Shown: positions 1-7,696, counted from the first letter of the stretch. The stretch: 8,052 nt of DNA from Gammaproteobacteria bacterium (GCA_003228965.1 QIGP01000317.1:1-8052), one strand, 5' to 3'. Made by a program: numbers and translations. Notes: generated from the sequence alone by a model not told the origin.

Positions 1-1
1 C

Positions 2-202
2 GCTCGCACAGTGGTAAAGGAGCTGTTCCATACCTTGAACAAGCATCCGGTGAATCTGCCCGAATCGTTTGCGCATGAGGCCATTAACCCGACCGACGAA
101 GACATCGATCAGGGCATGCATCAGGCACGTATCGTCGCCGATTACATCGCCGGAATGACTGACCGCTACGCCTTCACCAGGCATCGACAAATTTGCTCCT
201 GA
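2..202 (+). CDS. dgt: dGTPase-like deoxynucleotide triphosphohydrolase, C-terminal fragment
   Basis: Only the last 66 residues lie in the window; the reading frame is open to the left edge, so the true start is outside. Family knowledge: these HD-domain enzymes hydrolyse dNTPs, typically dGTP, to the deoxynucleoside plus tripolyphosphate, and affect nucleotide pools in the cytoplasm. What is seen is the typical C-terminal signature, with ARIVADYIAGMTDRYAFTRH just before the stop; the VADYIAGMTDRYA block is characteristic of the dGTPase-like branch. The HD metal-binding residues would be upstream and cannot be checked. The TGA stop at 200-202 is followed by a 113-base gap before pyrF. Whether this is a true dGTPase or a dGTPase-like protein of broader specificity cannot be decided from the tail. 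Confidence 0.8.
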   Translation, partial: ARTVVKELFHTLNKHPVNLPESFAHEAINPTDEDIDQGMHQARIVADYIAGMTDRYAFTRHRQICS

Positions 203-270
203 CCCTGGGAGATTGCCGCGCCCTTCGGGCTCAATGACGTATCGATTGGACTGCTAAATGGACCTTCCGG

Positions 271-279
271 TGGTAGCAT
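271..279 (+). promoter_or_regulatory. possible extended -10 promoter for the pyrF operon
   Basis: In the gap between the dGTPase-like gene and pyrF, TGGTAGCAT has the TG-N plus hexamer layout of an extended -10 element; the hexamer TAGCAT matches TATAAT at 4 of 6 positions. A start site near 286 would give a leader of about 30 bases that includes the pyrF ribosome site. No good -35 box sits at the right distance (TTGGAC at 246-251 is 22 bases away, too far). This is a weak inference. Confidence 0.25.
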
Positions 280-304
280 AAGCGCCTGACACGCTGTTGC
301 CGCC

Positions 305-309
305 AGGAG
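305..309 (+). promoter_or_regulatory. ribosome binding site of pyrF
   Basis: AGGAG lies 6 bases before the ATG at 316. This is a strong, well-spaced Shine-Dalgarno sequence and it fixes the start chosen for pyrF. It is the best-formed ribosome site at the head of the plus-strand operon. Confidence 0.75.
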
Positions 310-315
310 CCTGGA

Positions 316-1029
316 ATGACCCCCAAGAACATTGCCAATTCCGATCGCCTGATCTTCGCCATGGACGTGGGTAAAGTCGACGAAGCCAAAGCACTTGCGA
401 CCGAACTTGGAGACGCAGTTACCTTCTATAAACTGGGCCTTCAGCTAATGACGTCGGGTGACTACTTTGGTTTGCTGGACTGGTTGGTAGCTCGCGACAA
501 AAAGGTCTTTGTCGACCTTAAATTCTTCGACGTGCCCGCTACCGTGGCATCTGCAGTCCGCGGACTCAATGATCGAGGTATCACCTACGCAACTGTCCAT
601 GGCAATCAGTCCATTATGGAAGCGGCGGCACAAGCCAAAGAAGATGTAAAAATTCTTGCGGTTACAGCGCTTACGAGCCTCGACCGTGGTGACCTGGACG
701 ACCTTGGCTTCGACTGCGATATCGATCAGCTGGTACTGTCGCGAGCCCGGCGTGCTCTGGAAAGCGGCTGCGACGGCGTTGTTTCGTCCGGGCTTGAAGC
801 GCCCAAGCTGCGTGAACACATCGATCACAAACTGCTGGTTATTACACCCGGCATTCGTCCGGTCGAAAATCGACCCGACGACGATCAAAAACGCGTCGTG
901 GACGTTGCACAAGCGTTTAGGAATGGTGCCGACCACATTGTCGTTGGCCGCCCAATACGCAGCGCAGCTAACCCGCGCCAGGCGGCCGACGCCATTCAGA
1001 CTACTATTAGCGAGTCCTTTTCTTCATGA
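316..1029 (+). CDS. pyrF: orotidine 5'-phosphate decarboxylase
   Basis: This enzyme decarboxylates OMP to UMP, the last step of de novo pyrimidine synthesis, in the cytoplasm and without a cofactor. At 237 residues it has the usual length of the short bacterial form. The (beta/alpha)8-barrel catalytic set is complete: Asp17 in FAMDVG, Lys39 in FYKLG, and the hallmark VDLKFFDVP giving Asp67, Lys69 (proton donor) and Asp72. Near the end, ITPGIRP (Arg181) and the phosphate-binding VVGRPI (Arg212) are present. The ATG is supported by AGGAG six bases upstream. The stop overlaps the hemE start in ATGA, so the two genes are probably translationally coupled. Long open frames on both strands inside this gene are shadows. 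I see no sign of attenuation or of a PyrR-type leader in the 113-base upstream gap. Confidence 0.97.
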   Translation: MTPKNIANSDRLIFAMDVGKVDEAKALATELGDAVTFYKLGLQLMTSGDYFGLLDWLVARDKKVFVDLKFFDVPATVASAVRGLNDRGITYATVHGNQSIMEAAAQAKEDVKILAVTALTSLDRGDLDDLGFDCDIDQLVLSRARRALESGCDGVVSSGLEAPKLREHIDHKLLVITPGIRPVENRPDDDQKRVVDVAQAFRNGADHIVVGRPIRSAANPRQAADAIQTTISESFSS

Positions 1030-2093
1030 ACAAATCACTCCATGACAGCTTGTTCATGAAAGCACTACGCCGCGAACCCGTTCCCCGCACTCCTGTTTGG
1101 CTAATGCGCCAGGCTGGCCGCTACCTGCCCGAGTACCTCGCAATACGTAAGAAAGCCGGCTCTTTTATGCAACTTGCGACGAACCCGGAGCTCGCTTGCG
1201 AAGTGACGCTACAACCCATAAATCGATTCGGTCTGGATGCCTCGATTTTGTTTTCAGACATATTGACCATCCCGGACGCCATGGGTCTTGGACTCTATTT
1301 CGAAACAGGCGAAGGCCCGAAGTTTGAACGCCCGATTCGTAGTCAAAAAGAAGTAGACGACCTGATCATTCCAGACCCTGGCGACGAACTGCGGTACGTA
1401 ACAGACGCAGTTAGTCTAATCCGTAAAGAATTGCCGGAGAATGTCCCTCTGATTGGCTTCTGCGGCAGCCCCTGGACCGTAGCCACCTACATGGTTGAAG
1501 GTGGCTCAAGCCGCAACTTCTCCATCATCAAAGCCATGGTGTTTCAGCAACCGCAGCTAATGCACGCGTTGTTACTCAAGCTTGCCAACGCAAGCGTCGC
1601 CTACCTGGCCGCTCAAATTGAAGCTGGCGCGCAAGCGGTAATGGTGTTCGACACCTGGGGCAGCAGCCTTTCCACGAGCAGTTACAAAGAGTTTTCTCTG
1701 GTCTACATGCGCCACATCGTGGCCGCGCTCAAAGCCGACCCGACAACTCGCGACACGCCGGTCCTCTTATTCACCAAAGGCGGTGGCCATTGGCTGGAAA
1801 TGATGGCCGACACCGGGTGTGACGGACTTGGGCTCGATTGGACCTGCGACTTGGGTCAAGCTCGAGAACGCGTCGGTAACCGTGTTGCCCTTCAAGGAAA
1901 CCTTGATCCGGGCGTGCTCTACGGAGACACCGGGACAGTCACCCGCGAGTGTCATCGCGTGCTGAAAAGTTTCGGCAACGGGCCCGGCCACATCTTTAAT
2001 CTTGGCCACGGCATTCACCCGGGTGTCGACCCTGAGCGCGTTACGGACCTCGTGGCCGCCGTGCACAGCTTTGCTGCCATCGAGACCAAGTGA
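1026..2093 (+). CDS. hemE: uroporphyrinogen decarboxylase
   Basis: The enzyme removes four carboxyl groups from uroporphyrinogen III to make coproporphyrinogen III for heme, in the cytoplasm and without a cofactor. The 355 residues match the usual length (354 in E. coli), and key positions fall one residue later than in E. coli. They are Arg28 and Arg32 in the signature [15 protein letters not shown], Asp78 in [13 protein letters not shown], Tyr155 in [14 protein letters not shown], Thr210 in FDTWG, and His328 in FNLGHGIH. The N-terminus aligns with the E. coli protein, which supports the ATG that overlaps the pyrF stop by four bases. The leader shows only a weak ribosome site (GCGAG about ten bases before), so expression probably depends on ribosomes finishing pyrF. 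Its own TGA overlaps the GTG of the next gene. The coding region looks intact. Confidence 0.97.
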   Translation: MNKSLHDSLFMKALRREPVPRTPVWLMRQAGRYLPEYLAIRKKAGSFMQLATNPELACEVTLQPINRFGLDASILFSDILTIPDAMGLGLYFETGEGPKFERPIRSQKEVDDLIIPDPGDELRYVTDAVSLIRKELPENVPLIGFCGSPWTVATYMVEGGSSRNFSIIKAMVFQQPQLMHALLLKLANASVAYLAAQIEAGAQAVMVFDTWGSSLSTSSYKEFSLVYMRHIVAALKADPTTRDTPVLLFTKGGGHWLEMMADTGCDGLGLDWTCDLGQARERVGNRVALQGNLDPGVLYGDTGTVTRECHRVLKSFGNGPGHIFNLGHGIHPGVDPERVTDLVAAVHSFAAIETK

Positions 2094-3352
2094 CCCAAAT
2101 CTCTCAAGCGCTAACGCCCGCTGAACAAGAGCGAGCGCGAGCTCTGGCCCGCATGAAGAGGGTTGCTACAGGCCTGTTCTTACTTATGGCCGTGGTGTTT
2201 TGTCTTACGCTGCTTGTACCCGACAATCCTACCTGGCTAGGCTACGTACGTGCCTTTAGTGAAGCCGCCATGATCGGTGCATTGGCCGACTGGTTCGCTG
2301 TAACCGCCCTCTTTCGCCACCCGCTTGGCATTCCAATTCCGCACACCGCCATAGTGCCAAATAACAAAGATCGCATTGGCGACAGCCTCGCGGGTTTTGT
2401 CGAACGCAACTTTCTGACTAAAGACGTGCTTGAACCCAAACTGAAGGAATTGGACTTTGCAACGCGCATTGGGCAGTGGATGCAGGAGCCTGCGAACGCC
2501 TCCCGTCTGAGCAAAGATGCGGGTGAACTCATTAACTGGCTGCTGGACTCTATCGATAACGATTCGGTGCGAAGTTTTTTGGAAAAAAACCTGCGCACCG
2601 GGTCGGGCAGTATTCAGGTGGCTCCACTCATTAGCCGCGTCCTAAGTGCGTTAACTGCATCCAACCGGCATCAGGAACTTATCGACAGCGCTGTGCGTAT
2701 CGCAAGGCAGCAACTTTACGCCAACCAGCACTCCATTCGTAACCGTATTAAAGACCAAAGCCCTTGGTGGTTACCTAAATTTGTAGATGAAGAAATTTAC
2801 CAGAAAATTCTTGGTGAAATAGCGCATCTGCTCAATCGAATTGGCGACGACCCCAACCACCCGGCCCGCCACAGCTTTAACCGGGCCACGGAAGAATTGA
2901 CTGAGTCACTGGCGTCAGATCCCGACATGATCAGCCGGGGAGAAGAAATTAAAGCCGACCTGCTCAACCATCCAGCCGTACAGCACTATCTCACCGCAAG
3001 CTGGGACGACATCAAACAGTATGTGAACGAACAGGCTAATCAGCCCGACTCCAAATTGCGCGAGCGCCTGGAACGGGCCATATCCAAACTCGGCCAAGCC
3101 CTGCAAGAAGACCAACCGATGCAGAAACAGGTAAACGACTGGGTTCGATCAGGCATACTCAACGTGCTCGACAACCACAGGGCATCGATCGGTTCGGTCA
3201 TTAGCGATACGGTCAAATCGTGGGATACCGACCTGACTACTCGCCGGGTCGAGCTGCAGGTCGGACGTGACTTACAATTTATTCGTATTAACGGCACGCT
3301 GGTGGGCGGGTTAGTGGGCTTGATCATTTATACGCTCGTGGAGGTTTTCTAA
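2090..3352 (+). CDS. DUF445 family membrane protein (YjiN-like)
   Basis: This is an uncharacterised protein of the DUF445 family, to which E. coli YjiN belongs; no biochemical role is firmly known. It has 420 residues. A charged N-terminal segment (about 11-24, [10 protein letters not shown]) precedes a hydrophobic helix at about 25-43, then the conserved family block at about 56-110, including [20 protein letters not shown] and [15 protein letters not shown] long, polar, mostly helical region follows (about 110-395). A final hydrophobic segment at about 400-418 ([18 protein letters not shown]) makes a C-terminal anchor. This suggests an inner-membrane protein with a large soluble domain held between two membrane helices. 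The GTG start lies in GTGA with the hemE stop; no strong ribosome site is seen, so coupling is likely. An internal ATG at residue 22 is an alternative start, but it would shorten the basic segment before the first helix. A role in envelope integrity is only an inference. Confidence 0.88.
   Translation: MTQISQALTPAEQERARALARMKRVATGLFLLMAVVFCLTLLVPDNPTWLGYVRAFSEAAMIGALADWFAVTALFRHPLGIPIPHTAIVPNNKDRIGDSLAGFVERNFLTKDVLEPKLKELDFATRIGQWMQEPANASRLSKDAGELINWLLDSIDNDSVRSFLEKNLRTGSGSIQVAPLISRVLSALTASNRHQELIDSAVRIARQQLYANQHSIRNRIKDQSPWWLPKFVDEEIYQKILGEIAHLLNRIGDDPNHPARHSFNRATEELTESLASDPDMISRGEEIKADLLNHPAVQHYLTASWDDIKQYVNEQANQPDSKLRERLERAISKLGQALQEDQPMQKQVNDWVRSGILNVLDNHRASIGSVISDTVKSWDTDLTTRRVELQVGRDLQFIRINGTLVGGLVGLIIYTLVEVF
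3340..3344 (+). promoter_or_regulatory. ribosome binding site of the alpha/beta hydrolase gene
   Basis: GGAGG lies inside the last codons of the DUF445 gene, 8 bases before the ATG at 3353, which itself directly follows the TAA stop. It decides the hydrolase start and allows initiation independent of coupling, unlike the two overlapping junctions upstream. Confidence 0.75.
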
Positions 3353-4264
3353 ATGCTTCGATACAAGTTGATCGCCATTCAATTTGCCGAACTGTTGCTC
3401 TACACGTGGCTCGTTCACGACTCCGGACGTGAGGGGCCCATCGACTGGTTTGTCGAGGTTATCGGTCTCGCCCTTTTAGTACGGCTTGCAATCATTGTGC
3501 TCACCTTTGTGATTGCTCGCACGCCGCGTCAGCCAACGTCGCTTGCACTAAGTGTTGTTGCCGCTGAATACTATGCAGCCGTCTATATTTTTTCATATGC
3601 GGCATTGCGATCAATACCCACCCGATTCGCACCAACATACTCAAACCCCGCTCACTTGCCGGTGATTTTCATTCACGGCTTTGCGTGTAACGCGGGTTTT
3701 TGGCGCAGCTTCATAGCGCGCTTCCGTCCAAGATGGGGCGCGCATGTAGCCACGATTAACCTTACTCCCATACACGGGAACATTGAAGACTATGCCGAGT
3801 TTATTGAACAGCGCATTGGCGAGTTATTGACCGCATCCTGCCAGGACCGCTGCCTTGTTGTAGCGCACAGCATGGGCGGTCTTGCGACCCGCCATCTACT
3901 ACGCAATGAGTCGGCCAGAGCTAAAGTTGCGGGCGTTGTGACTCTCGGAACCCCTCACTCAGGAACCGTTCTGGCAAAATTCTCGCCAGCGAGCAATACA
4001 AAACAAATGCGGCATGAAAGCGTCTGGATCGATCAGTTGGAGCAGGACGAGGCGCAGTACGAGTTGCCCGCTTTCGAAGCGTTGGTAGGAACTCACGATA
4101 ATATCGTATCGCCACAAGAGTCTGCCGCTTTCGAAAAAGCCACGAACATGTATATGACCGGCATCAGCCACCTGGCAATGGCGTTAAACGATCACGTAGT
4201 TGAATGGACACTTGAACGATGTGCGCGACTTTCTTACTCGGCTAAAGAAAACGTATCAACATAA
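3353..4264 (+). CDS. membrane-anchored alpha/beta hydrolase (lipase/esterase-like)
   Basis: This is a predicted serine hydrolase of the alpha/beta fold, probably acting on lipid or ester substrates; the substrate is unknown. The N-terminal 95 residues are largely hydrophobic, with likely membrane helices at about 7-20, 33-56 and 66-86. The hydrolase domain then follows. It has VIFIHGF (oxyanion strand, His108-Gly109), the nucleophile elbow VVAHSMGGLA with Ser173, LGTPHSG at about 198-204 typical of lipase and PGAP1-like proteins, then the probable acid Asp249 in GTHDNIVSP and the probable base His273 in ISHLAM. The triad thus appears complete. The elbow is A-H-S-M-G, a common variant of G-X-S-X-G. 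The gene starts directly after the DUF445 stop and is last in the operon. Co-expression with a second membrane protein suggests work at the inner membrane. Lipase versus carboxylesterase or acyltransferase cannot be decided. Confidence 0.85.
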   Translation: MLRYKLIAIQFAELLLYTWLVHDSGREGPIDWFVEVIGLALLVRLAIIVLTFVIARTPRQPTSLALSVVAAEYYAAVYIFSYAALRSIPTRFAPTYSNPAHLPVIFIHGFACNAGFWRSFIARFRPRWGAHVATINLTPIHGNIEDYAEFIEQRIGELLTASCQDRCLVVAHSMGGLATRHLLRNESARAKVAGVVTLGTPHSGTVLAKFSPASNTKQMRHESVWIDQLEQDEAQYELPAFEALVGTHDNIVSPQESAAFEKATNMYMTGISHLAMALNDHVVEWTLERCARLSYSAKENVST

Positions 4265-4298
4265 ACACTAAACCCTGGAAGTGAGGTTTCAACAGAAC

Positions 4299-5045
4299 CT
4301 AGCAAATATTCAGCGCTTTCGGTGGCGGTTTACAGGCGTAAATCGCGTCGAGCAGACGCATTTCGCGGCTATGGAGTGTGGCTAAAAATTCGTTGGCAGA
4401 CCCCATCGCTCTAAACGCCGCTAAACCGCGTTCGATAAAACTCTGCAGTTCGCCGAAACCTGCAAGTTGCGCTGGTTTGCGCGCCACTTTCACAGCCGTG
4501 AGTATGAGTCTTTTGCGGGACACGTGCTCCAGACTCTCACCAACCTCGACCATCAGATCAATCTGGCGCACGCGCTCGTCATAGTTGTCACAGGCGCGAT
4601 AGGCATCGGCGTACATTTCGTAGTCCAAAGCCCCGGGTTCGTGTTCAGCATCGAGGCCAAACTCGTTTTCAAGCGCTTCGAGCAGTTGTGTATCCAGCGT
4701 AATTGACATGCTGTTGAGCTCTAAACCTTTCCCCAGCGAATCGATGGCATCGGCGGATAGAACGTTGACCATTAGAGGATAAACGCGCTTGATGTCGTCG
4801 TCTCTTTGCGAAAAATCCAAAGGACCGTAGAGGTCTGTCAGGAAAAAATCGACGGCTTTACGGTAACGCTTTTGCGCCGACAAATCGGAGTACGTCGAGG
4901 TTAGACGAGCACACTGCCACTGTGCCAACAATTTTTCGCCAACACCAAGCTCGCCGCTATCGGCACGCGAACGGGTCAGTCGAGACGTCTCCTCCAGTAA
5001 CAAGCGAAAACGTTTGGCTACCGATTTTTTTTTAGCTGCCGTCAT
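4299..5045 (-). CDS. conserved-looking protein of unknown function
   Basis: I do not recognise a named family. The 248-residue product has no signal peptide and no membrane helix, so it should be cytoplasmic. A lysine/arginine-rich start (KKKSVAKRFR, 5-14) precedes what looks like an all-helical protein. The most distinctive block is VDFFLTDLYGPLDFSQRDDD at 65-84, dense in aromatic and acidic residues. A second acidic and tyrosine-rich stretch (ALDYEMYADAYRACDNYDER, 139-158) and a basic one (SRKRLILTAVKVARK, 176-190) follow. The C-terminus SREMRLLDAIYACKPPP resembles a helix ending in a proline tail. The ATG is backed by GGAG (5052-5055) six bases upstream. It starts only 16 bases after the fadD stop, so it is very probably co-transcribed with fadD and may serve lipid metabolism. 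That role is guilt by association only. Confidence 0.75.
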   Translation of the reverse strand: MTAAKKKSVAKRFRLLLEETSRLTRSRADSGELGVGEKLLAQWQCARLTSTYSDLSAQKRYRKAVDFFLTDLYGPLDFSQRDDDIKRVYPLMVNVLSADAIDSLGKGLELNSMSITLDTQLLEALENEFGLDAEHEPGALDYEMYADAYRACDNYDERVRQIDLMVEVGESLEHVSRKRLILTAVKVARKPAQLAGFGELQSFIERGLAAFRAMGSANEFLATLHSREMRLLDAIYACKPPPKALNIC

Positions 5046-5061
5046 TTTCTGCTCCAGTGAT

Positions 5062-6744
5062 CTATTGCTTCAACTTGGCAAGTTCTTCGTCGCGCAGTTC
5101 GCGACGTAATATTTTACCAACGTTAGTCTTAGGAAGTTCTTCGCGAAATTCAATAATGCGTGGAATCTTGTATCCCGTTAAATGCTCTTTAAAGTGCGAT
5201 TTTACGGCCTCAGGAGTCAAGGTCTCGTCAATGCAGACCACAAACAATTTCACAACTTCACCAGACTTCTCGTCTGGAATGCCAATGGCCGCAGCCTCAG
5301 ATACACCAGGATGGAGCACAGCAACGTCTTCAAGCTCGTTCGGATAGACATTAAACCCTGAGACTAAAATCATATCTTTTTTCCGATCGGTGATGAACGT
5401 ATATCCGCGCTCATCCATTCGACCCATGTCCCCGGTAAGCAAGGCGCCATCTGACGTCATTACTTCGCGAGTTGCTTCTTCTTTATTCCAGTACCCTTGC
5501 ATTACCTGGGGCCCACTAATACAGATTTCTCCAATTTCTCCCTGCGGCAACACGTTACCGCCGTCGTCTATGACAAACAGCGACGTTGAAGAAATAGGTA
5601 GGCCGATAGACCCGCTGTAACTCACCGTGCTCATGGGATTAATGCAAGCCGCCGGCGAAGTTTCAGTCAATCCGTAAGCTTCAATTAGCGTAATGCCGGT
5701 TACGCTTTGCCACTTTTCAGCCACCGCTCTTTGCACCGCCATGCCACCCCCAAGCGTCAGACGCAAATGAGAAAAGTCCAATTGATCGAAGCCAGGCGTT
5801 TGCAACAGCGCATTGAATAAGGTGTTCACCCCGGTAAACGCCGTAAACTTATGTTTGCCCAGTTCATTGACAAAGGCTGGAAAGTCCCGAGGATTGGTGA
5901 TCAAAACGTTTTCACCGCCGAACTTCATGAACGTCAGGCAGTTCGCTGTCAACGAGAAGATATGATAAAGCGGCAGCGCGGTGATTATGACTTCTTCACC
6001 TTCCATGACCTGATTAGCCATCCAGGCTGCCGACTGCAACAGGTTCGCGACCAGATTGCCGTGACTGAGCATAGCCCCTTTGGCAACCCCGGTAGTCCCG
6101 CCGGTGTATTGCAAGAACGCCAGGTCAGAGTGGTCTAGTGGCACGTCTTTTAGCGTCTTGCCAGCGCCAAAGTCGAGCGCCGCCTTGAACTGAATAGTTT
6201 CGGGCAATGCAAACGGCGGCACCATTTTCTTTACACGCTTCACTACAAAATTAGTGATCATCGATTTAGGAAATTTAAGCTGATCCCCGATTTGGGTAGT
6301 AATAATGTTTTCTACCGGCACCTTGTCCATTACAGATTCAAGCGTGTGGGCAAAGTTTTCCAGGATCACAATAGTATTCACACCGGCATCGCTTAGCTGA
6401 TGTTGTAACTCACGCGGCGTGTACATAGGATTAACATTAACGACAACACAGCCGGCGCGGAGTATGCCAAATACAGCGATGGGGTACTGCAAGAGATTAG
6501 GCATCATCACGGCCACACGAGTGCCTTTGGCAAGACCAAGGTCGTGTTGCAAGTACGCGCCGAACGCGTGACTCAACCGATCGACATCGGCATAGGTGAG
6601 CAAAGCGCCCATGTTTGAAAAAGCAGGTTTACCGCTAAAACGCTCGCAACTGGACTCAATAATGTCGCGCAACGATGCGTATTCGCTCATATCTATGTCA
6701 TGTGCAACGTTTGGGTCGTAACTGGTAAGCCACGTTCTATCCAC
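5062..6744 (-). CDS. fadD: long-chain fatty acid-CoA ligase (FadD type)
   Basis: The enzyme activates fatty acids to acyl-CoA via an acyl-adenylate, using ATP and CoA, at the inner face of the membrane; this feeds beta-oxidation and phospholipid synthesis. The 560 residues match E. coli FadD (561). The adenylate-forming motifs appear in order: the P-loop-like YTGGTTGVAKGAMLSHGN at 213-230, YGLTETSPA at 357-365, GEICISGPQVMQGYW at 405-419, TGDMGRMDERGYTFITDRKK at 437-456 with Asp439, the FACS-type signature continuing through VSGFNVYPNELEDV, and catalytic Lys544 in TNVGKILRREL. The GTG start is chosen because GGAG (6752-6755) lies seven bases before it and the N-terminal WL-YDP sequence fits the family. 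Only 35 bases separate it from oxyR, with no convincing terminator, and the next gene starts 16 bases after its stop. Exact chain-length preference cannot be read from the sequence. Confidence 0.94.
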   Translation of the reverse strand: MDRTWLTSYDPNVAHDIDMSEYASLRDIIESSCERFSGKPAFSNMGALLTYADVDRLSHAFGAYLQHDLGLAKGTRVAVMMPNLLQYPIAVFGILRAGCVVVNVNPMYTPRELQHQLSDAGVNTIVILENFAHTLESVMDKVPVENIITTQIGDQLKFPKSMITNFVVKRVKKMVPPFALPETIQFKAALDFGAGKTLKDVPLDHSDLAFLQYTGGTTGVAKGAMLSHGNLVANLLQSAAWMANQVMEGEEVIITALPLYHIFSLTANCLTFMKFGGENVLITNPRDFPAFVNELGKHKFTAFTGVNTLFNALLQTPGFDQLDFSHLRLTLGGGMAVQRAVAEKWQSVTGITLIEAYGLTETSPAACINPMSTVSYSGSIGLPISSTSLFVIDDGGNVLPQGEIGEICISGPQVMQGYWNKEEATREVMTSDGALLTGDMGRMDERGYTFITDRKKDMILVSGFNVYPNELEDVAVLHPGVSEAAAIGIPDEKSGEVVKLFVVCIDETLTPEAVKSHFKEHLTGYKIPRIIEFREELPKTNVGKILRRELRDEELAKLKQ

Positions 6745-6751
6745 AAGAAGT

Positions 6752-6755
6752 CTCC
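6752..6755 (-). promoter_or_regulatory. ribosome binding site supporting the GTG start of fadD
   Basis: On the minus strand GGAG lies 7 bases before the GTG whose first base is 6744. No in-frame ATG competes nearby with a comparable site, so the GTG is the preferred start. Confidence 0.65.
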
Positions 6756-6759
6756 AGGT

Positions 6760-6779
6760 CTTGATCGAAGTCGATAAGG
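6760..6779. repeat. imperfect palindrome in the oxyR-fadD gap
   Basis: The core ATCGA-AG-TCGAT (6764-6775) is a perfect 5-base inverted repeat. Outward from it, one mismatch is followed by three further pairs (one of them G-T), so the symmetry covers most of the 35-base gap, just after the oxyR stop. It could be an operator for a fatty-acid regulator or a small processing hairpin, or it could be chance. It does not match the E. coli FadR operator or the PsrA site as I know them, and it has no T-tract, so a terminator is unlikely. Confidence 0.3.
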
Positions 6780-7688
6780 TTAAATAAGTGCTTTCATGAT
6801 TTTACTAATGGTGTCGCACACCTGTTCAATGGCGTGCGACTTTGCACTAGAGTGACGCCACACAGCGCCTATTTCACGATACGGAACAGGCTTCTTGAAC
6901 GGTTTAATCATCAGAGCTTCAGCTTGTACCGTTGCCGGGGCACCATGCACCGCTAATTGCGGCAGCAAAGTGACGCCTAGGCCGGCCGCAACCATTTGCC
7001 GAAGCGTTTCCAAACTGGTCGCGGTGAATTCCTGGTTGTGTGGCTGCGCCAAACCGCAAACGCTCAGCGCCTGATCTCTTAAACAATGCCCGTCTTGCAG
7101 CAGCAAAAGCGCTTCGGGACTCAGGTCGTCGGTCGTGACAGTTTTACGTTTGGCCAAGCCGTGGCCGGGCGGCAGTGCCGCGACAAACGGTTCACGAAAA
7201 AGAGGTTCTGCGCGTAGCAGGCCCTCTTGCTCTTCGCCGTGTGGCAAGGCCATGATGCCAACATCGAGCGTACCTTTTACACAACGCTCCAGAAGCTCGT
7301 GAGTCTGATATTCACTGAGGTGCCAGCGAATTTCAGGAAACTGTGCATGAAGCCCGGGCATGATATGCGGCATTAGATAGGGACCAAGCGTGTGAATAAA
7401 GCCCATCGAAAGCCGTCCGGCCATCGGATCGTGTGAGCGTTGGGCGAGCTCTTTGATTTGGTCGGCCTCGCGGACAATCGAACGCGCGCGTTCAACCACT
7501 TCACTTCCTAAGTCCGTTAGCAAAAATCGGCCGGGCCCACGTTCGATCAATTCACTGCCAAGCTCATCTTCCAGCTTGCGTATTTGAGCGCTTAAGGTCG
7601 GTTGGCTAACGCAACAGGCCTGAGCAGCACGCCCAAAGTGCTGCTCTTCGGCCAAAGCAACCAGGTATCTCAGTGTGCGCAAATTCAT
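6780..7688 (-). CDS. oxyR: LysR-family hydrogen peroxide sensor OxyR
   Basis: OxyR senses peroxide through a disulfide switch and activates catalase, peroxiredoxin and related genes; it usually also represses itself. The 302 residues match the family (305 in E. coli). A winged helix-turn-helix spans about 1-60 (FGRAAQACCVSQPTLSAQIR). The diagnostic redox motif DGHCLRDQALSVC gives Cys202 and Cys211, with the same nine-residue spacing as Cys199/Cys208 of E. coli, preceded by His201. Thr100 in IHTLGPYLMPH and Arg271 in PYREIGAVWR occupy the peroxide-pocket positions. TSLETLRQMVAAGLGVTLLP is also family-typical. Small oddities are a doubled Cys25-Cys26 in the DNA-binding domain and His99, where E. 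coli has proline. The start aligns exactly with E. coli OxyR (MNLRTLRYLVAL versus MNIRDLEYLVAL) but lacks a Shine-Dalgarno sequence. Confidence 0.95.
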   Translation of the reverse strand: MNLRTLRYLVALAEEQHFGRAAQACCVSQPTLSAQIRKLEDELGSELIERGPGRFLLTDLGSEVVERARSIVREADQIKELAQRSHDPMAGRLSMGFIHTLGPYLMPHIMPGLHAQFPEIRWHLSEYQTHELLERCVKGTLDVGIMALPHGEEQEGLLRAEPLFREPFVAALPPGHGLAKRKTVTTDDLSPEALLLLQDGHCLRDQALSVCGLAQPHNQEFTATSLETLRQMVAAGLGVTLLPQLAVHGAPATVQAEALMIKPFKKPVPYREIGAVWRHSSAKSHAIEQVCDTISKIMKALI

Positions 7689-7696
7689 AGCGCCAA

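Noticed and set aside
220..230. GCCC-TTC-GGGC hairpin after the dGTPase-like gene as a terminator
   Set aside because: The stem is only four pairs with a three-base loop and no T-tract follows; too weak to call.
246..251. TTGGAC as the -35 of the pyrF promoter
   Set aside because: It is 22 bases from the candidate -10 at 274-279, outside the usable range.
445..1045. Open frames of 163 residues (minus, 445-936) and 129 residues (plus, 656-1045) inside pyrF
   Set aside because: They overlap a complete pyrF with all catalytic residues, show no recognisable domain and have no supported ribosome site; they are frame shadows.
1767..3327. Several minus-strand open frames of 66-118 residues within hemE and the DUF445 gene
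   Set aside because: Their sequences have no family signature and lie opposite well-supported coding regions.
4266..4300. Bidirectional terminator between the convergent hydrolase and unknown genes
   Set aside because: Only short, mutually exclusive 4-5 base stems (for example AAACC/GGTTT and AGGTT/AACCT) are present, without a T-run on either strand.
3921..6138. Short open frames opposite the hydrolase, the 248-residue gene and fadD
   Set aside because: They are reverse-strand shadows, and the real genes carry complete motif sets or ribosome sites.
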